From Chrysopilus asiliformis (Eukaryota; Arthropoda; Insecta; Diptera; Rhagionidae), in the NCBI GenBank assembly GCA_964034945.1, contig OZ035961.1:42436184-42500183 (forward strand): a DNA stretch of 64,000 nt, written 5' to 3'. Position numbers and translations under genes: made by a program. This document shows, piece by piece, positions 33,186 to 45,088 of the stretch (positions are counted from its first letter, which is position 1; every line of letters starts with the position of its first letter). A model generated the notes under the pieces. That model made no database searches, was not told the DNA's origin, and worked only from the letters and a program-made list of their open reading frames with translations.

Positions 33186-33908
33186 AAAAAGTAACGGCTA
33201 GAACAACTGTCATAATATTTGATTTTAAACGTTTGACAAGGACGGACGCTCTGATTATAATTGTTAATTTATTCAATTATTTATTTTAATCGTGTGTCTT
33301 ATTTATTTATTAAATTCTTGTTTGTGAAAATTTTTGAAGAGCATATTCTATGTAAGTCAAAATATATAAAAATTTTGTCAACTATTTAGCTAATTTAAGT
33401 GTATCGCAAAACAGACAAACCTCCTGAAGAAGCCGTGCGACAGCCGGCGAAACGTCGAGGAAATTATTAATAAATATGACTCTCAACAACCAATGATTTG
33501 AGTTTTTACTAAAATCGATGACCGTATAACCCGAAAAAAACCTTTATTATTGTAACAGTCAACGGTCGAGGAAAAAAACAAAATAAAAAAGAACACAACA
33601 TTTACCTATACCGTGTTAGCCCTTGAGTTTGGCAGCCTTGCATTTTAGAATAGTCTAAATGGAAAAGGACTAAAATAAAAATTTATTTTTTCTTATGATT
33701 TAATAATATATAAGTTTTTAAATCAAATGTTTAGAGATATCTTTTATAAATTTGTAGAGAAGTTTCGCTAGACTCCTGTGAGAATAGGTTTTATTGAGTA
33801 GATAATAAAAATATACTGTGCAGAAACAAAAATTTAAATGTGGCTAATTTTTTTCAGATTTTTCAGAAATATTTTCCAGTTTATAAATTCAATCGTACAG
33901 TTTCCACA

Positions 33909-34703
33909 ATGAAATACTTAAATCAGGAAGAAGCAACTAATGTAGACGTAGAATTATTCAATGAATATAAATTTAGCGTTGATCAATTAATGGAATTGGC
34001 TGGGTTGAGTTGTGCACATGCTATATCAAAGTGCTACCCGTCTGAAAGGTTAGTATAAAAGAAAATTATTCTGAAAATACATTATATTCGTTTAGATACC
34101 CAAATATCTTGGTGTGCTGTGGTCCTGGAAACAATGGAGGTGACGGATTAGTCTGTGCACGGCATTTATCACTAATGGGTTATGTGCCAAAAATTTACTA
34201 TCCAAAACGAACCGATAAAGAACTTTACAACAATTTAACGCATCAATGCAAATCAATGGGGATTGAATTTTTAGAAAGCTGTCCTAATTCAGAAATGGTT
34301 AGCAGTGTGTATTCTCTAATTGTTGATGCTTTATTTGGATTCAGCTTCAAGCCCCCCGTACGCGAAGCATTTATTCCGATTTTAGCCGTTATGTCCAATA
34401 TAAAATTGCCGATAGCGAGGTATAAAGTGGTTTCAAATTGCGTTTAAGTTGCATAAATGTTTGGATTTTATATTTGATTTCAGTATAGATATCCCAAGTG
34501 GATGGCATGTTGAAACTGGGCCTATTAACGGTGCCTTCTCTCCAGATTTATTGATTTCCTTGACAGCACCTAAACTGTGTGCTCAATACTTCAGAGGACA
34601 ATTTCATTACTTGGGTGGACGATTTGTGCCGCCAAGTTTAGAAAAGAAATATCAGTTAGATTTGCCTAAATACCCAAATAATGACATTTGCGTAAAATTA
34701 TAA
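33909..34703 (+). CDS. NAXE: NAD(P)H-hydrate epimerase
   Basis: Repairs damaged R-NAD(P)HX by epimerisation to the S form for the downstream dehydratase. Three exons join in phase: 33909-34048, 34096-34419 and 34484-34703, 228 codons. The chosen start [20 protein letters not shown] matches the usual fly start; an upstream open stretch from a cag acceptor at about 33858 ([16 protein letters not shown]) could be a longer, mitochondrially targeted form. YjeF N-domain landmarks: [19 protein letters not shown] (NNGGDG loop), [15 protein letters not shown], and [14 protein letters not shown]. The end [20 protein letters not shown] is complete. An AATAAA lies at about 34804. It sits just right of the Penelope insertion. 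Confidence 0.93.
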
Positions 34704-35508
34704 ATTTATGAATTATAATTTTTTTTTTTTTTTGTGTAATTTTATGGATATGAGAATAATTGGAACAGAATTTTCCTTTTTTTAGTTCTATCAAAGACTA
34801 GATAAATAAAGATAAGAATCCTAAAGTGGCTTTGATGACCCCTGATTTAGAGTATGCTTTATCTGCTAATTTTTTGATATAACAAGTGGAATGTTTCCAC
34901 GGATACTTCGAATCTCGATTGCCGCTCTCTGATAAAGGCTCTCTAGTGTGTACTAATAATTTATACCGATTCTACCATATGCTATAAAACAGTTTTATGA
35001 AGTTGGCAATCCACAAAATCCTCTTTGTTGTGTACGGAAAATTTGCACACGGAAGCCAATTTTGTACTGTATTCCCTCTACACATGGTCTAAATGCCATC
35101 GCATTCGCACTGTAGTGTGAGCGCGATGCAATGATGTGGGAGAAAGAGAGGGAGTCAGCATCGTCTCAGGTCCTCCGTTTTGTTGTGAGCATTTTGAGAT
35201 TTCTTCCACGGTCAAACGCAAGTTTTTTTTTAAAACAATTAACGTAATCGGCATGTTGACTCGTTATTCTGCCTAAGCTATCGTGACCAGTTTCTGCAAA
35301 ACTTTTGCGCAAATTTGACTGCATAAAATTTCTGTGAAACAATCAAAAGCTGAAAAGGTAAAAAATCTAGACTAGTTTCTCTTATGGCTTAAAAACAAGT
35401 GGTTTTTCATTCGATTTTCAAATGCGGCAGGCTCTTAATTCCTGTTTATCTTAATTTTAGTTCAATTTCCCTCTATTGTCAAAGACTGCGTGAAAGAAAA
35501 CAGAAAAA
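34704..35508. other. Intergenic, NAXE to CHRAC-14
   Basis: Contains the NAXE 3' end and probably the CHRAC-14 promoter and 5' UTR intron (a cttaattttag acceptor just before 35461). No repeat or extra gene recognised. Confidence 0.4.
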
Positions 35509-35874
35509 ATGGTCGAAAGGATCGAAGATTTAAATCTCCCAGGAACGGTTGTCGCTCGGCTGATTAAAGATGCCATTCCTGAAAATGCCAATGTAAGCAA
35601 GGAAGCAAGGGCGGCGATCACCAGGGCAGCATCAGTTTTTGTTATTTACCTGACTGCATCCTCTACGACTTTGGCTCGCAAATCCAACCACCGAACAATA
35701 ACCGCGAAGAATATTTTAGATGCTCTGGAGCAGCTGGAATTTGAAAGTTTCGTAGCCCCATTGGAGGAAGAGTTGGAGAACTATCGCAAAGTGATGAAGG
35801 AGAAGAAGGATGGCAAAGGGAAAAAATTTGAAACTATGGAAGTTGATGGCGATGCCGAGACAACTGAAGAATAA
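35509..35874 (+). CDS. Chrac-14: CHRAC-14 / DNA polymerase epsilon subunit 3
   Basis: Histone-fold protein of the CHRAC remodelling complex and of DNA polymerase epsilon, pairing with an NF-YC/CHRAC-16-like partner. Single exon, 121 residues. MVERIEDLNLPGTVVARLIK opens the fold; NVSKEARAAITRAASVFVIY is the long central helix; KNILDALEQLEFESFVAPLE the third and fourth helices. An acidic, lysine-rich tail (KKDGKGKKFETMEVDGDAE) follows. Length and order match the family. The start is set by the conserved MVERIEDLNLP. AATAAA is at about 35943. Confidence 0.93.
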   Translation: MVERIEDLNLPGTVVARLIKDAIPENANVSKEARAAITRAASVFVIYLTASSTTLARKSNHRTITAKNILDALEQLEFESFVAPLEEELENYRKVMKEKKDGKGKKFETMEVDGDAETTEE

Positions 35875-36017
35875 GGCGTCGACAATTTTTGGGGGGTTTA
35901 TTTTTTGTATTTTTAATGTTCAATAAGTAGTTCGGATACGAAATAAATTATAATAATGGATTCAATCGAAATGCGTATTGACTTTTTACTGTATATGATA
36001 TATAGAAGTGTATTAGA

Positions 36018-36390
36018 TTTAGTATACCGTTTGTAATGCAGCGAACCAATCATTGGACACAGAAATGAATTACACTAGGGTGTTAGGGATGACAAAAGAT
36101 TTTGATTTGCGCATCTGTTTGTCTGTCCGTCCATTTGTCTGTCCGTCCATTGGTCTATCCATCCGTAAACACCACAACTTTCGAAAGAATTGAGCTAGAG
36201 GCCGGAAATTTTGTATACTTACGTTTCTTGTAAATGGCTAGGCTAAGTTCTTGAACTGACAATATAACTCATCCATTGATCAAAATCCAATCCGACGACT
36301 TCTTCCCCCCTCTCCCATACAAATGAAATACTTTTTTTCTGTTTTCTCGAAAACGGTGACTCGTATTGAAAAATTTATTGAGGTAAAATC
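36018..36390 (-). mobile_element. DINE-1-like repeat, family B, copy 3
   Basis: Contains ataccgtttgtaatgcagc, a gtctgtccgtccatt tract and cctctcccatacaaatg, as in 17308-17790 and 24015-24500. Boundaries approximate. Confidence 0.5.
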
Positions 36391-36714
36391 TGTTTATTTG
36401 GTACTCAAATGTGCTAATCTGCTAGTAAAAGCATTTACTAGATTTTATTTACTCAACGCTACTAGTAAGAATAGGAGGCCAGCGGTGGAATTTTATAACT
36501 CATTTCGCCCCAATTTCAATAAGTTTTCGTCAAGTTGGTCTTTTGTAACCAAGTTCGCTTCGTCTTCGCTTAATTTTTGTCGAATGAAATTTTCTGTTCA
36601 GCAGCCGGTCTGTAATGTTATTTATGGCTTTAAATTCAATAAATATCTTATGAGCAGAGATTAGAAACCCCTTGATTTTTGAAATGGTCCCGGTTCCAAA
36701 AGGATTTTATATTT

Positions 36715-36790
36715 AAAACACCATCCTGAGCTGTGCTTGGGCATTAAAGGGTCGTCCCCTAAGCTCTGGCTGGAACTATAGAAAAAAAAT
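36715..36790 (+). mobile_element. LINE B 3' end fragment
   Basis: About 70 bp (accatcctgagctgtgcttg ... ccctaagctctggctggaac, then tataga-A run) match the 3' ends of the LINE B copies at 59180-59516 and 62526-62937. Only the tail is recognisable here. Confidence 0.6.
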
Positions 36791-37194
36791 TGTTAACATT
36801 TTCTTTTATATTTTGAACAAAACAAACAACTTTTTTTTTGTTAGTTTTAAAACAAAACTAACAAAAATAAAATTCAACAACATCACCTGCACGGTTATAA
36901 CAGTTGCACTGACGCTTTTTCAGTTAACAGAAAAAACTTGAGGCTGATAAGGGCAAAACAAAACAAATGATAATTCAAGTTACATGTAACTCCAAAAATA
37001 ATAAATTCTAATTTATTACTGATTAGTCTTATTATTAATATATTTAATTTTTTAAATATTAAATATTTTAATAATAAGGGTTTATAGCTTCCAAGACACT
37101 AATATCTAATCGAGACACGCTTTAAGCAATATCGAACATGAAAACGTTAAACTAATTCAAAATCAAACCAATAAATTGAATTGACAAACATTTT

Positions 37195-37197
<3 letters not shown>

Positions 37198-37231
<34 letters not shown>
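37198..37231. repeat. GA dinucleotide microsatellite
   Basis: About 16 uninterrupted GA units in otherwise AT-rich spacer. The interval 36800-38120 holds no other feature that I can support. Confidence 0.9.
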
Positions 37232-37234
<3 letters not shown>

Positions 37235-38124
37235 CAGCTGATTTTTGGTTATCTTTGGGTTACCCTAGCACTATGAGAATCTCGCTGGTTTCCATACTGT
37301 TATATACTATGAAAAATGAAGTATTTACTGCGTACAGGCAATTCTCGATTATTTGAGCACCCTTTATTTGAATTCTCTCAATTATTTTAACTAACATTTT
37401 TTTTGTTCACGACCAAATATTTGAACTTTTATAAATTAAATGCCGCCCTAAAGAATATCAAACAAAAAAGTTCTCAGAATTTGTAATTATGCAATATGTG
37501 AATTAAATTGGGAAATCACCCGTTATCGGTATACACGTAAATAAAATACTATTTCATTACTTAAGTATAAGTGGCTTAAAGATTTTTTTTGTTGCGATTA
37601 TTTCAACATTTCGATTTATTGAACTACGCTTGCATATATAATTGAAGACACGAGTAAATGAAGGTGTTATGTGACAAAAAAAATATAGATAAATTGTAAG
37701 TTTAATACCTTTTTTGATTCACAACTTAAATAAAATACGACATAACTCCTTCATCCATATCTCCTCAACAAATTAGATTGTTACATTTTTAACTTTTCCA
37801 TAAGATAGATAAGAACATAACACCTTCACACATAAAATAAACCATATTTGAGACATAACACCTTCATCCACTGTACTTCGTATAAGAAAGTCAAAATTGC
37901 TCACTAGCAAACAGCAAAAGCAAAATCTTTTGATATCTCATGCAAGCCCTCTAGCTTAATATAAAGTCACTCTACAGAAGTCGTGCCAGAATTGTCAATC
38001 CACCTTTTTATAACCCATAATAACAAGAAGTTAGCAATCTTGATCAAAGTTTAGTGGATTTTGTTGTTCGTCCTCGATTTTTGGGTTTTCGCAAGAGAAA
38101 TTAAATAAATCCTCAACTTTCAAG

Positions 38125-38615
38125 ATGATGCAAGGAATGGGATTCAACAGCTTGAAAAAGCACCCAGCGGTAAGCGGAATACTTTTATGTAATCGTTATA
38201 GACAATGCAATCAAAGTTGTGAAAAGTCGCATATTTTTTCAATTGCATAACCATATTTGACAAGTTTCATAAAGATGTTCATCATCAAAAAAATTAGAAC
38301 GCAATCATACAAAAACACGTATTTCGTTTTTTTTATTATACAGCTGATTCCACTGTATGTTTGTACTGCAATTGGAATGCTTGGGGCCACCTATTACACC
38401 TTGCGCTTGGCCACCCGCAATCCTGACGTAACATGGAGCAGAACCAACAACCCGGAACCCTGGCAGGAGTATAAAGATAAGCAATACAAGGTAAATATCC
38501 ACTACAGAAATACCAGAAATGACTTGCTTTCTAATGGTAAACTTTGCTTTGCTTTCAGTTCTATTCTCCAGTTCGGGACTATTCGAAAACTGAAAGCCCA
38601 GCTCCAAAATACTAA
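38125..38615 (+). CDS. NDUFA4: Mitochondrial NDUFA4 (respiratory chain)
   Basis: Small inner-membrane subunit, first described in complex I and now placed with cytochrome c oxidase. Three exons: 38125-38169, 38344-38490, 38559-38615, 83 codons giving 82 residues, the usual length. MMQGMGFNSLKKHPA is followed by the membrane helix LIPLYVCTAIGMLGATYYTL, then RLATRNPDVTWSRTNNPEPW and the end KFYSPVRDYSKTESPAPKY. Introns are canonical and in phase 0. AATAAA at about 38683. Confidence 0.93.
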
Positions 38616-38881
38616 AAAATCAAATCAAGTAGTAGCTCTAATGTAATCATTACAGTGTTGCTTTTAGAAATGAGCGCAAGCAAATAAATTCTTAATTCGC
38701 AGCAACAATGGAAGTTTAAATTAAAAAACTTGTGTTTTAATTTGTAGAAATGTTTATCCTTGCCAAGTATTATGTATTCGCATCAAAACTCTTACATAAA
38801 ACATAACTGATAGAAGACAGCTGACAAATATCCTTTAAAATTGAAATGCTTCTTTTGCATATTAAAAGAAGACGGTTGAAA

Positions 38882-40111
38882 TTACAAATCAGTGGCAGAA
38901 ACCGAAGCCGTATGTATGCCATCGTAAAGATTCTCTTCCTCTTTTCGCTGGGCCACTTCCTGCTCTAAAACGATATTAGCAATTCTCAATTTAGTTGCTG
39001 CCTGTCGCTTTGGAGAAAGTTTTTTCAAGGTTTTAGCTAATCCCAAAAATAGTAAATCCATGTCATCATACGGATCTGGTTGGTTCTGCAAATACGAAAT
39101 AATTTTGTCCACATCAGATGTAGTAGTCTTACAGTTTTCTTTCCGTTTTCTTTTTTTCCGTGCTGAAATCTGTAGTGGAGCTTCTAACATTTCACAATCA
39201 ACAAGTTCAGCCGGAACATTTGTAATATCCACTATTTCTTTATGATTATCAGAAAGTTCAAGAGACTGATCTTCGGTGGCAGGTTTTTCCAATTTTGATG
39301 GATAAATTTTTAAAAATGGTCTTAGGAATTGCATTTTTTTTGCCCATGGCCAAGTTCTGTAGCGAGAAGTAATCCTTGTTGTCTGTGTTGTTGCTGGATT
39401 TAAAGATTTCAAATGTTTTGTATAGCTGCCTCTTAGATTCTTCCATTTTAGTTTTAAAATACTAGCTGTAAAAGAACATGATTCAATTAAAACTAGGTTT
39501 AGATTTGTAACTACTGGTGAATCCTAACATTTCGCTATAGCTTTAAACTTGGATTTACAATTTTATAATAAAAAAATGTAGTCTTTTTTTGTAATGAGTG
39601 AAGTCGAGTTCGTTAATGAACAAAATAGGACCACTGCTTGCCCCAGTTTCTGCGATTAAAACATCATATCGAAAAAATTGCAAAACGCTCATACATCAAA
39701 ATTCTATTAGACCAGTCCCCACATACCTGGGACCGGGAAAAAGAGAACGGACGCCAAAGAAATATTTACCAAAGCCAAATGTAGCAGCTTACAATAATTA
39801 CAATAAAGCCGCAAAAATACACGACAAAGTTCTCCAGAAATAAAAAAAATTACTTTTATAGTGGAGTAAGCTTAAATGCAACGCGGATAGTTGCATTGAT
39901 GAAGCGACAAATGTTAGGATTACATTAAATTTTACACGCTTAAATGTATAGTGAGTGTTCTACTGTACTTACTGGCCATATTCAATTTCCCTCCAACTAT
40001 GTCCCATACTTCATCTTTCAGCTTAAGATTTTTATAATCACTGTGTTCAAAATCATATAAAATGCGATATTCTTTTACAGTCGAAATAATTTTTTCCGAT
40101 AATTTATCCAT
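38882..40111 (-). CDS. MADF-BESS domain protein
   Basis: Adf-1-like family of insect DNA-binding factors. Two exons, 40111-39973 and 39465-38882, 241 codons. The MADF domain spans residues 1-90: MDKLSEKIISTVKEYRILYD, then LKDEVWDIVGGKLNMA, and, across the intron, ILKLKWKNLRGSYTKHLK. A basic segment (SARKKRKRKENCK) looks like a nuclear signal. The C-terminal DMDLLFLGLAKTLKKLSPKR is a BESS motif used for protein-protein contact. It is head-to-head with TMEM39; the shared 0.7-kb interval holds a MITE. Target genes are unknown. Confidence 0.85.
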
Positions 40112-40156
40112 TTTTATCAACTAAATCCTGCGATAGAGGTTGACGTAGGGCCACGT

Positions 40157-40497
40157 AGGGCGCGTTTAGACCGAGCTAATTTGGTACTGCGAATCTGGCG
40201 GTGATAAACTAAAAGTGTATATTGCGTGAATTATTAATTTTTTTATTTCTGTATAATTTTTGCATTCTATAGCATGGAAAGAGCACAAATTATTAGAAAA
40301 AGCATAAATAAAATCCACAGGTTCAAAAGGTAGGTTTAAAGTAAAAATTTAACTTACAAACAATTTTATTTTACAACTTGCAGCGGCAAGAGTTAGAAGT
40401 GCCAAAATACCACTGCTAAGCTGACAGATATTGCTAAAGTAGAACGGATTTATACTTTGAAAAAATTGCCAACTTAGTGCCGGTCTAAACGTGCCCA
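40157..40497. mobile_element. MITE-like inverted repeat in divergent promoter
   Basis: Left end AGGGCGCGTTTAGACCG and right end CGGTCTAAACGTGCCCA are imperfect inverted repeats about 340 bp apart, bordered by TA on each side. It begins 46 bp upstream of the MADF-BESS start codon, between two divergent genes. Confidence 0.5.
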
Positions 40498-40804
40498 TAG
40501 AATACACAACGTTCGCCGCAATACAAAACTTTTGCAGGGTTGCCAGGTTGGGCGTTTCATCGGAAATTCAACCGCTTCTCGCCATAGAAGTCCAGTTTTC
40601 GCCATTGTGAATTCTACTATGCCGATCAATTGTGAATATCAACAACTAAATGTCAAAAATTGGTTTCTCGCTTTGACTTTTGCTGGCACTTTATTTACAT
40701 TTTAACAGGTGTTTTGTATTTGGCCGACATCAAGAAATTACCAAGCGTGTAAAATTTAATGTAATTCGAGTGAAGACTTGTGTAAAATAAAATTGAATGT
40801 CGCC

Positions 40805-42495
40805 ATGGAAAATGAGGGCGATGCTAGAACGGAATCAAATCCTAAAGGCGCAGGACGAAGCAATCTGCCAAAACATATTCCTTTTCCCGATGTTCCTGAG
40901 ACTTCCGACCTCATCAATGAATTAATTTTATTTTTATTCATCCTGTTTTCGGCCGGGATGCAATTTTTACACATTTATCGGACAGTTTGGTGGTTGCCCG
41001 AATCCTACATTAATCATACAATTGTAAGTTCTATTTGAATTTCAATAAAATTTTTTTTTAAATTGGTATTTTTTTTAGAATTTATACCTAATAGATGCAT
41101 TTCTAGTCACATTTATTACAACTATTCTTGCAAGAAGATTCCTTTGCTGTTTACTGGACAAAATAGTAAGATCAATATATGGGGAAAAATTCCTCAAAGC
41201 TGCAAAGTATACAAACATAGCACTAGGGTTAAACATCATTAAATAAAAAAAATAATTCTTTAAAGGTACATTTACGCAAATGCTTTGGGACTAATACTGG
41301 CGACATGTACAGTAAAAATATTTTTAAAGCATAGTTATCTCAGTCTCTTTTTACTTCTGTATCCGTAAGTATACCTCTTAGTACTAAAATTTTCACATTT
41401 TTATTTTCTGTGGAGTATTTTGGTCTATTTACCTTCAGATTCATTCCTTATTTCGGTACTTGATCGACCAAAATGAAACCTCTAAATGATTTGTTTGTTA
41501 AAGTAAATTACTGTTTTTTTTTTCATTGTAGGTTTGTGGTATACGTGGTGATTTTCGGTTTCCAAATCGATGCATTTATTGGATTCAACAATGATTCCAA
41601 GTTTATGTACATGAATGGTATGCCTTGGCATTGTTGCTCCAGTCATCCAGACACCGTTCGCCAAGAGATATTGGTGTTAAAGGACGATTTCAATAGTCGT
41701 TTCAAACAAGTGATATTCACATCGGTTATAAATGCATACTACTCAGGATTCGTTCCATGTTTCTTCGCGCAGAATTTTCTCTACTATGACGTACTATGGG
41801 TCACACAGCACATAATTTTCGTATGGCTCGGTGGTTTTACAATGTGCACAGTTTTTAATTTTCCAGCAAAGTATTGTGATGTTCTGCATCGGTCAGCATT
41901 GCACTTGGGAAGATGGTGTCGCATCGATGGAAGATCAAGTGCTACTCAGCCGCCATATGTTTGGAATCCGGCGACAGTTTGGAATCCGGGAAGTATAATC
42001 AGATATTCTGGAAAACTTTATAAATCTATTGGTCCAGTTACAATGGCAACTCCTGGAAACATGAGTCACGTCCGATTTCATGTTTGTTCCAAAAATGTTT
42101 TTTTATACTAAAACTGTTTTTACTCATGACATTTGATTTTAGAAATTATTCAACAATCCTTCAGTACTTTATATGGTATGTTGTCCAAAAAGTTTTTGAT
42201 TTTTCCAAATTAGCTATCAGACGGATAGATACGGATGATAGATACGGGTGATCAATTGTCTAATAGTAATTTTTTTGTATTTTAGGTTTTAGTGGTTTTA
42301 CAGATATTCCTGGTGGTTCTACAAATACTCTTGCTATGTTTTGCAATCGAGTGGCATAATATCTTATCATTAAGTTTTCTTACGCTTACAAACCATCATA
42401 CGCTGTTTAAAATTGTACGGGATTTTTTGGTCACACAAAAGGTTTACGCAGCGGAATCATCAATTCATGAGAAGATGGGAACACATTTTAACTGA
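40805..42495 (+). CDS. TMEM39: TMEM39 family ER membrane protein
   Basis: Multi-pass ER protein; relatives act in COPII-dependent secretion and autophagy control. Six exons join in phase: 40805-41023, 41079-41206, 41266-41364, 41532-42081, 42143-42175 and 42286-42495, 413 codons. An acidic N-terminus with GRSNLPKHIPFPDVPE precedes the first helix (LINELILFLFILFSAGMQFL). Further hydrophobic helices follow in exons 2-4, and family stretches KFMYMNGMPWHCCSSHPDTV and LHRSALHLGRWCRIDGRSS. The last exon has VVLQIFLVVLQILLLCFAIE and ends KMGTHFN. The join of exon 3 to exon 4 gives LLYPFVVYVVIFGFQIDAF, which fixes that splice. Slightly shorter than the human proteins. Confidence 0.9.
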
Positions 42496-42878
42496 GTTTT
42501 TATGTAATAAAAAAATCTTTTCTTTATGAACGAGTCTTTTATTTTTATTGCCGATGGTACAAAATGGGCATGTGGGATTTTAGTTTGGTTACGTTATGAC
42601 TTGAGAATCACCAAATTGAGTTTGATCCTCAAATAGCTTCGTCGCGGTGAAAGTACTTGGCTTGAAAAGGTTTCTATGGTAGAAATACCAAATCTCCACG
42701 TCAGCCCGTTTTATTTATGGCAAGGCGGCGTTATTTAGGACAAAAAGAAAGAACTGGTGGTTATTTTAACTAAAACTCTGCTGGACAAGAAACTTATTTG
42801 TGTAAAATTTCATGTTTCTAGCTTAATCCTTTCGACAGTTATTATGGTATTAACGGATGGTCAAGTGGAAAGAAAAAA

Positions 42879-43442
42879 CATAACAAAAGCTATAATTGCC
42901 AATCTGGCAATCATTGGAGACCCGTATGGTGATATTCGTATCAAAATTCGAACAGTTGTACCAAAATTCTACTTTGAAGTCAAACTTTCCAATAAGATTT
43001 TTTAAAATTTATTCCAATCGGATTTTGATGTATGGGACTTTTATGTAGAGTCATATCCTAAATAACTTTTGTTCTTGGACTTTTTTGATAAGACGCACCG
43101 TTTTGGGGGGTACCCCCCCTAATGGTCCATTTTTGCCCATTAACGAACTTAGCCTCGCATTTTAGGAAAAACGAGTCTCCACAAAATTTCAAGTCTCTAG
43201 CTCAATCCGTGCGCCCGCAATCCGCGCCACAGATAGACAGACGGACGGACGGACAGACGGACGGACAGACAGACGGACGGACAGAGAGACGGACGGACGG
43301 ACGGAAATGCAGAAATTAATTATTTTTATCATTCTAAACACACTGGTGTAATTAATTTTTGTGTGGGATGACGGGATCTTGGCGTTACAAATGGTAAGGC
43401 AAAGATAGTATACCCTTTGGTTTCACCATACAGGTATAAAAA
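42879..43442 (+). mobile_element. DINE-1-like element, family A, copy 3
   Basis: 5' palindrome, ggggggtaccccccc block, gacagacggacg tract of about 70 bp at 43240-43310, and the 3' GTATACCC/GGTATAAA hairpin. Lies between TMEM39 and the myosin start. Confidence 0.7.
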
Positions 43443-43844
43443 TGTGTCACGTCAAACACCCTAATGCAGTTCATTTTTATGAGCGGTTTGATTTGAATAT
43501 TTTGTATTACGCACACTTAATGACAAAGTACGGCTTGCGCATCCTCAATGACAAATGAAATTAAAGAAAAGGCTTTATTGACTTTACAATGAACAAACCA
43601 GGCCTTAAATTAAAAAAAAGTATTTGTTAAAGATTTTACGGTATTGTTTTGGGATATCTTAATGGGTTTAAAATTGACTAGACGCTGTCTAGGCTGTCTA
43701 TACCGTAGATTCCCCACTGCGATAGACTTAGAACCGCGAGGTCTCACGCTCGATTTCCGCTTTCTATTTTTTTTTGTTTTTTCGTTTTTGTCGGCCCTGT
43801 CACATAATTTACACGTATTTTACACGTATTTAAACATCGAAATA

Positions 43845-44260
43845 CAGTAGGGATTCGGTAATTCGAACACTCTGTAACTCGAAAATCACGCTATTTTGTA
43901 CAACCATTTTGTTATATTGGGTATCTTGTAATTCGAACTTTTCTGGTCGAGCATGGAAATGGCTTGAATACAATAACTAATGCATTTATCACCAAAAATT
44001 ACGTAGTGATATGTACTGTACAGGCATTAATTTTGAAGCTAAAAATTCAAGTTTCTTTAAAAAGAATTGAAGGTTGTCACATATTTTTTAACTATAGGAA
44101 CATTGTTACTTAATTTTAACTTGAAAATATATTTTTTTTCCATTAAAACTCTTTTATTAAACAAAATGTGCACCATAAAAAAGAATCCAGTAATTCAAAA
44201 AAACTCCGTGGTTCGAATTAGTTCCGATTTCTATTGTTTTGAATTACCGAATCTTTACTG
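43845..44260. mobile_element. 416-bp pogo/Tc1-like MITE
   Basis: Ends CAGTAGGGATTCGGTAATTC and GAATTACCGAATCTTTACTG, flanked by TA (43843-43844, 44261-44262). The theme taattcgaac recurs inside. No transposase. Confidence 0.75.
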
Positions 44261-45088
44261 TATTCGTAAAATTCATTGGAAAGCCATATTCAGTTTTTTT
44301 CAAGTTATAAAATCGAAATCAGCGCCATCTATTGTATTGTAGATATTGAGGCGCGTATTAAAGACACAAGTAGACATGCTCTATTCGTTTGTTACAAATT
44401 TGGTCTTAAACACGTGTTATGCGTGTGTCTTAAAGACGAATACATAATAGATTTACTGGGTTGGTTTGAATCCTGGACGCTAAGACCGTGTGACAGAACT
44501 GTCACTACAAATCGAGACAAAATGTTCTTCTAATTTCTACTTTTTACGTTATTTTCAACTTTTATGACCATTTGATTAATCATGTGAAATTAAAAAATCA
44601 TTGGCTAAATTGTGCACAATTATTTTAATAGGTACGAAGCCTGATTCCAAAAGGTACGAAGCGTACGAAGCCTGAATCCAATGGGTACAAAAATAAGTTT
44701 ACTTCGGCAGCACTACGAAAGAGTTCAGTTTTAAGTTGGCCTCAGTTGTGAGTGGAAGTGTCTGTCGCCGTCGCAAGGTAGCTCGAAATAAAAAAAATCG
44801 TTTGTCTTTGAAATTCGGCACCAGCAGACCTATCCTTTTTATTTTTATGAAACAAGTAAATTCTCCCGTAATTGGGAGGTGTTCAAGTGTTTTGTTTTTC
44901 AAGGAAGTTAAAAATGTAAGATGCGGTTTAATCGTTTAATATTCAATTGATTGTGAATAAAAAGTGCACAAGTCTTATTAAATAGTTAAATTAGCAATGA
45001 AGTGAGATAATTATCTAAAAGAAAGGCAAATTAAATAAATAAAATCAAAAGGATAACATTGACTAACTGGGATTTGGCACGACAAAAT

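Larger units (their letters stand above)
29937..33589 (+). mobile_element. Penelope-like retroelement with inverted arms
   Basis: Flanked by a 15-bp direct duplication AGAACACAACATTTA (29922-29936 and 33590-33604). The right arm, 33052-33541, is repeated in inverse orientation on the left at 29949-30009 plus 31669-32108; the left arm even includes the reverse of the end of the coding region. This inverted terminal organisation is typical of Penelope-like elements. The left arm is split by a nested hAT-like element (30010-31668). Without it the element is about 2.0 kb, so the reverse transcriptase is 5'-truncated. The arms are almost identical, which suggests a recent insertion. Confidence 0.85.

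Noticed and set aside
43240..43310. CRISPR-like regular repeats
   Set aside because: GACGGACG microsatellite without spacers, in eukaryotic DNA.
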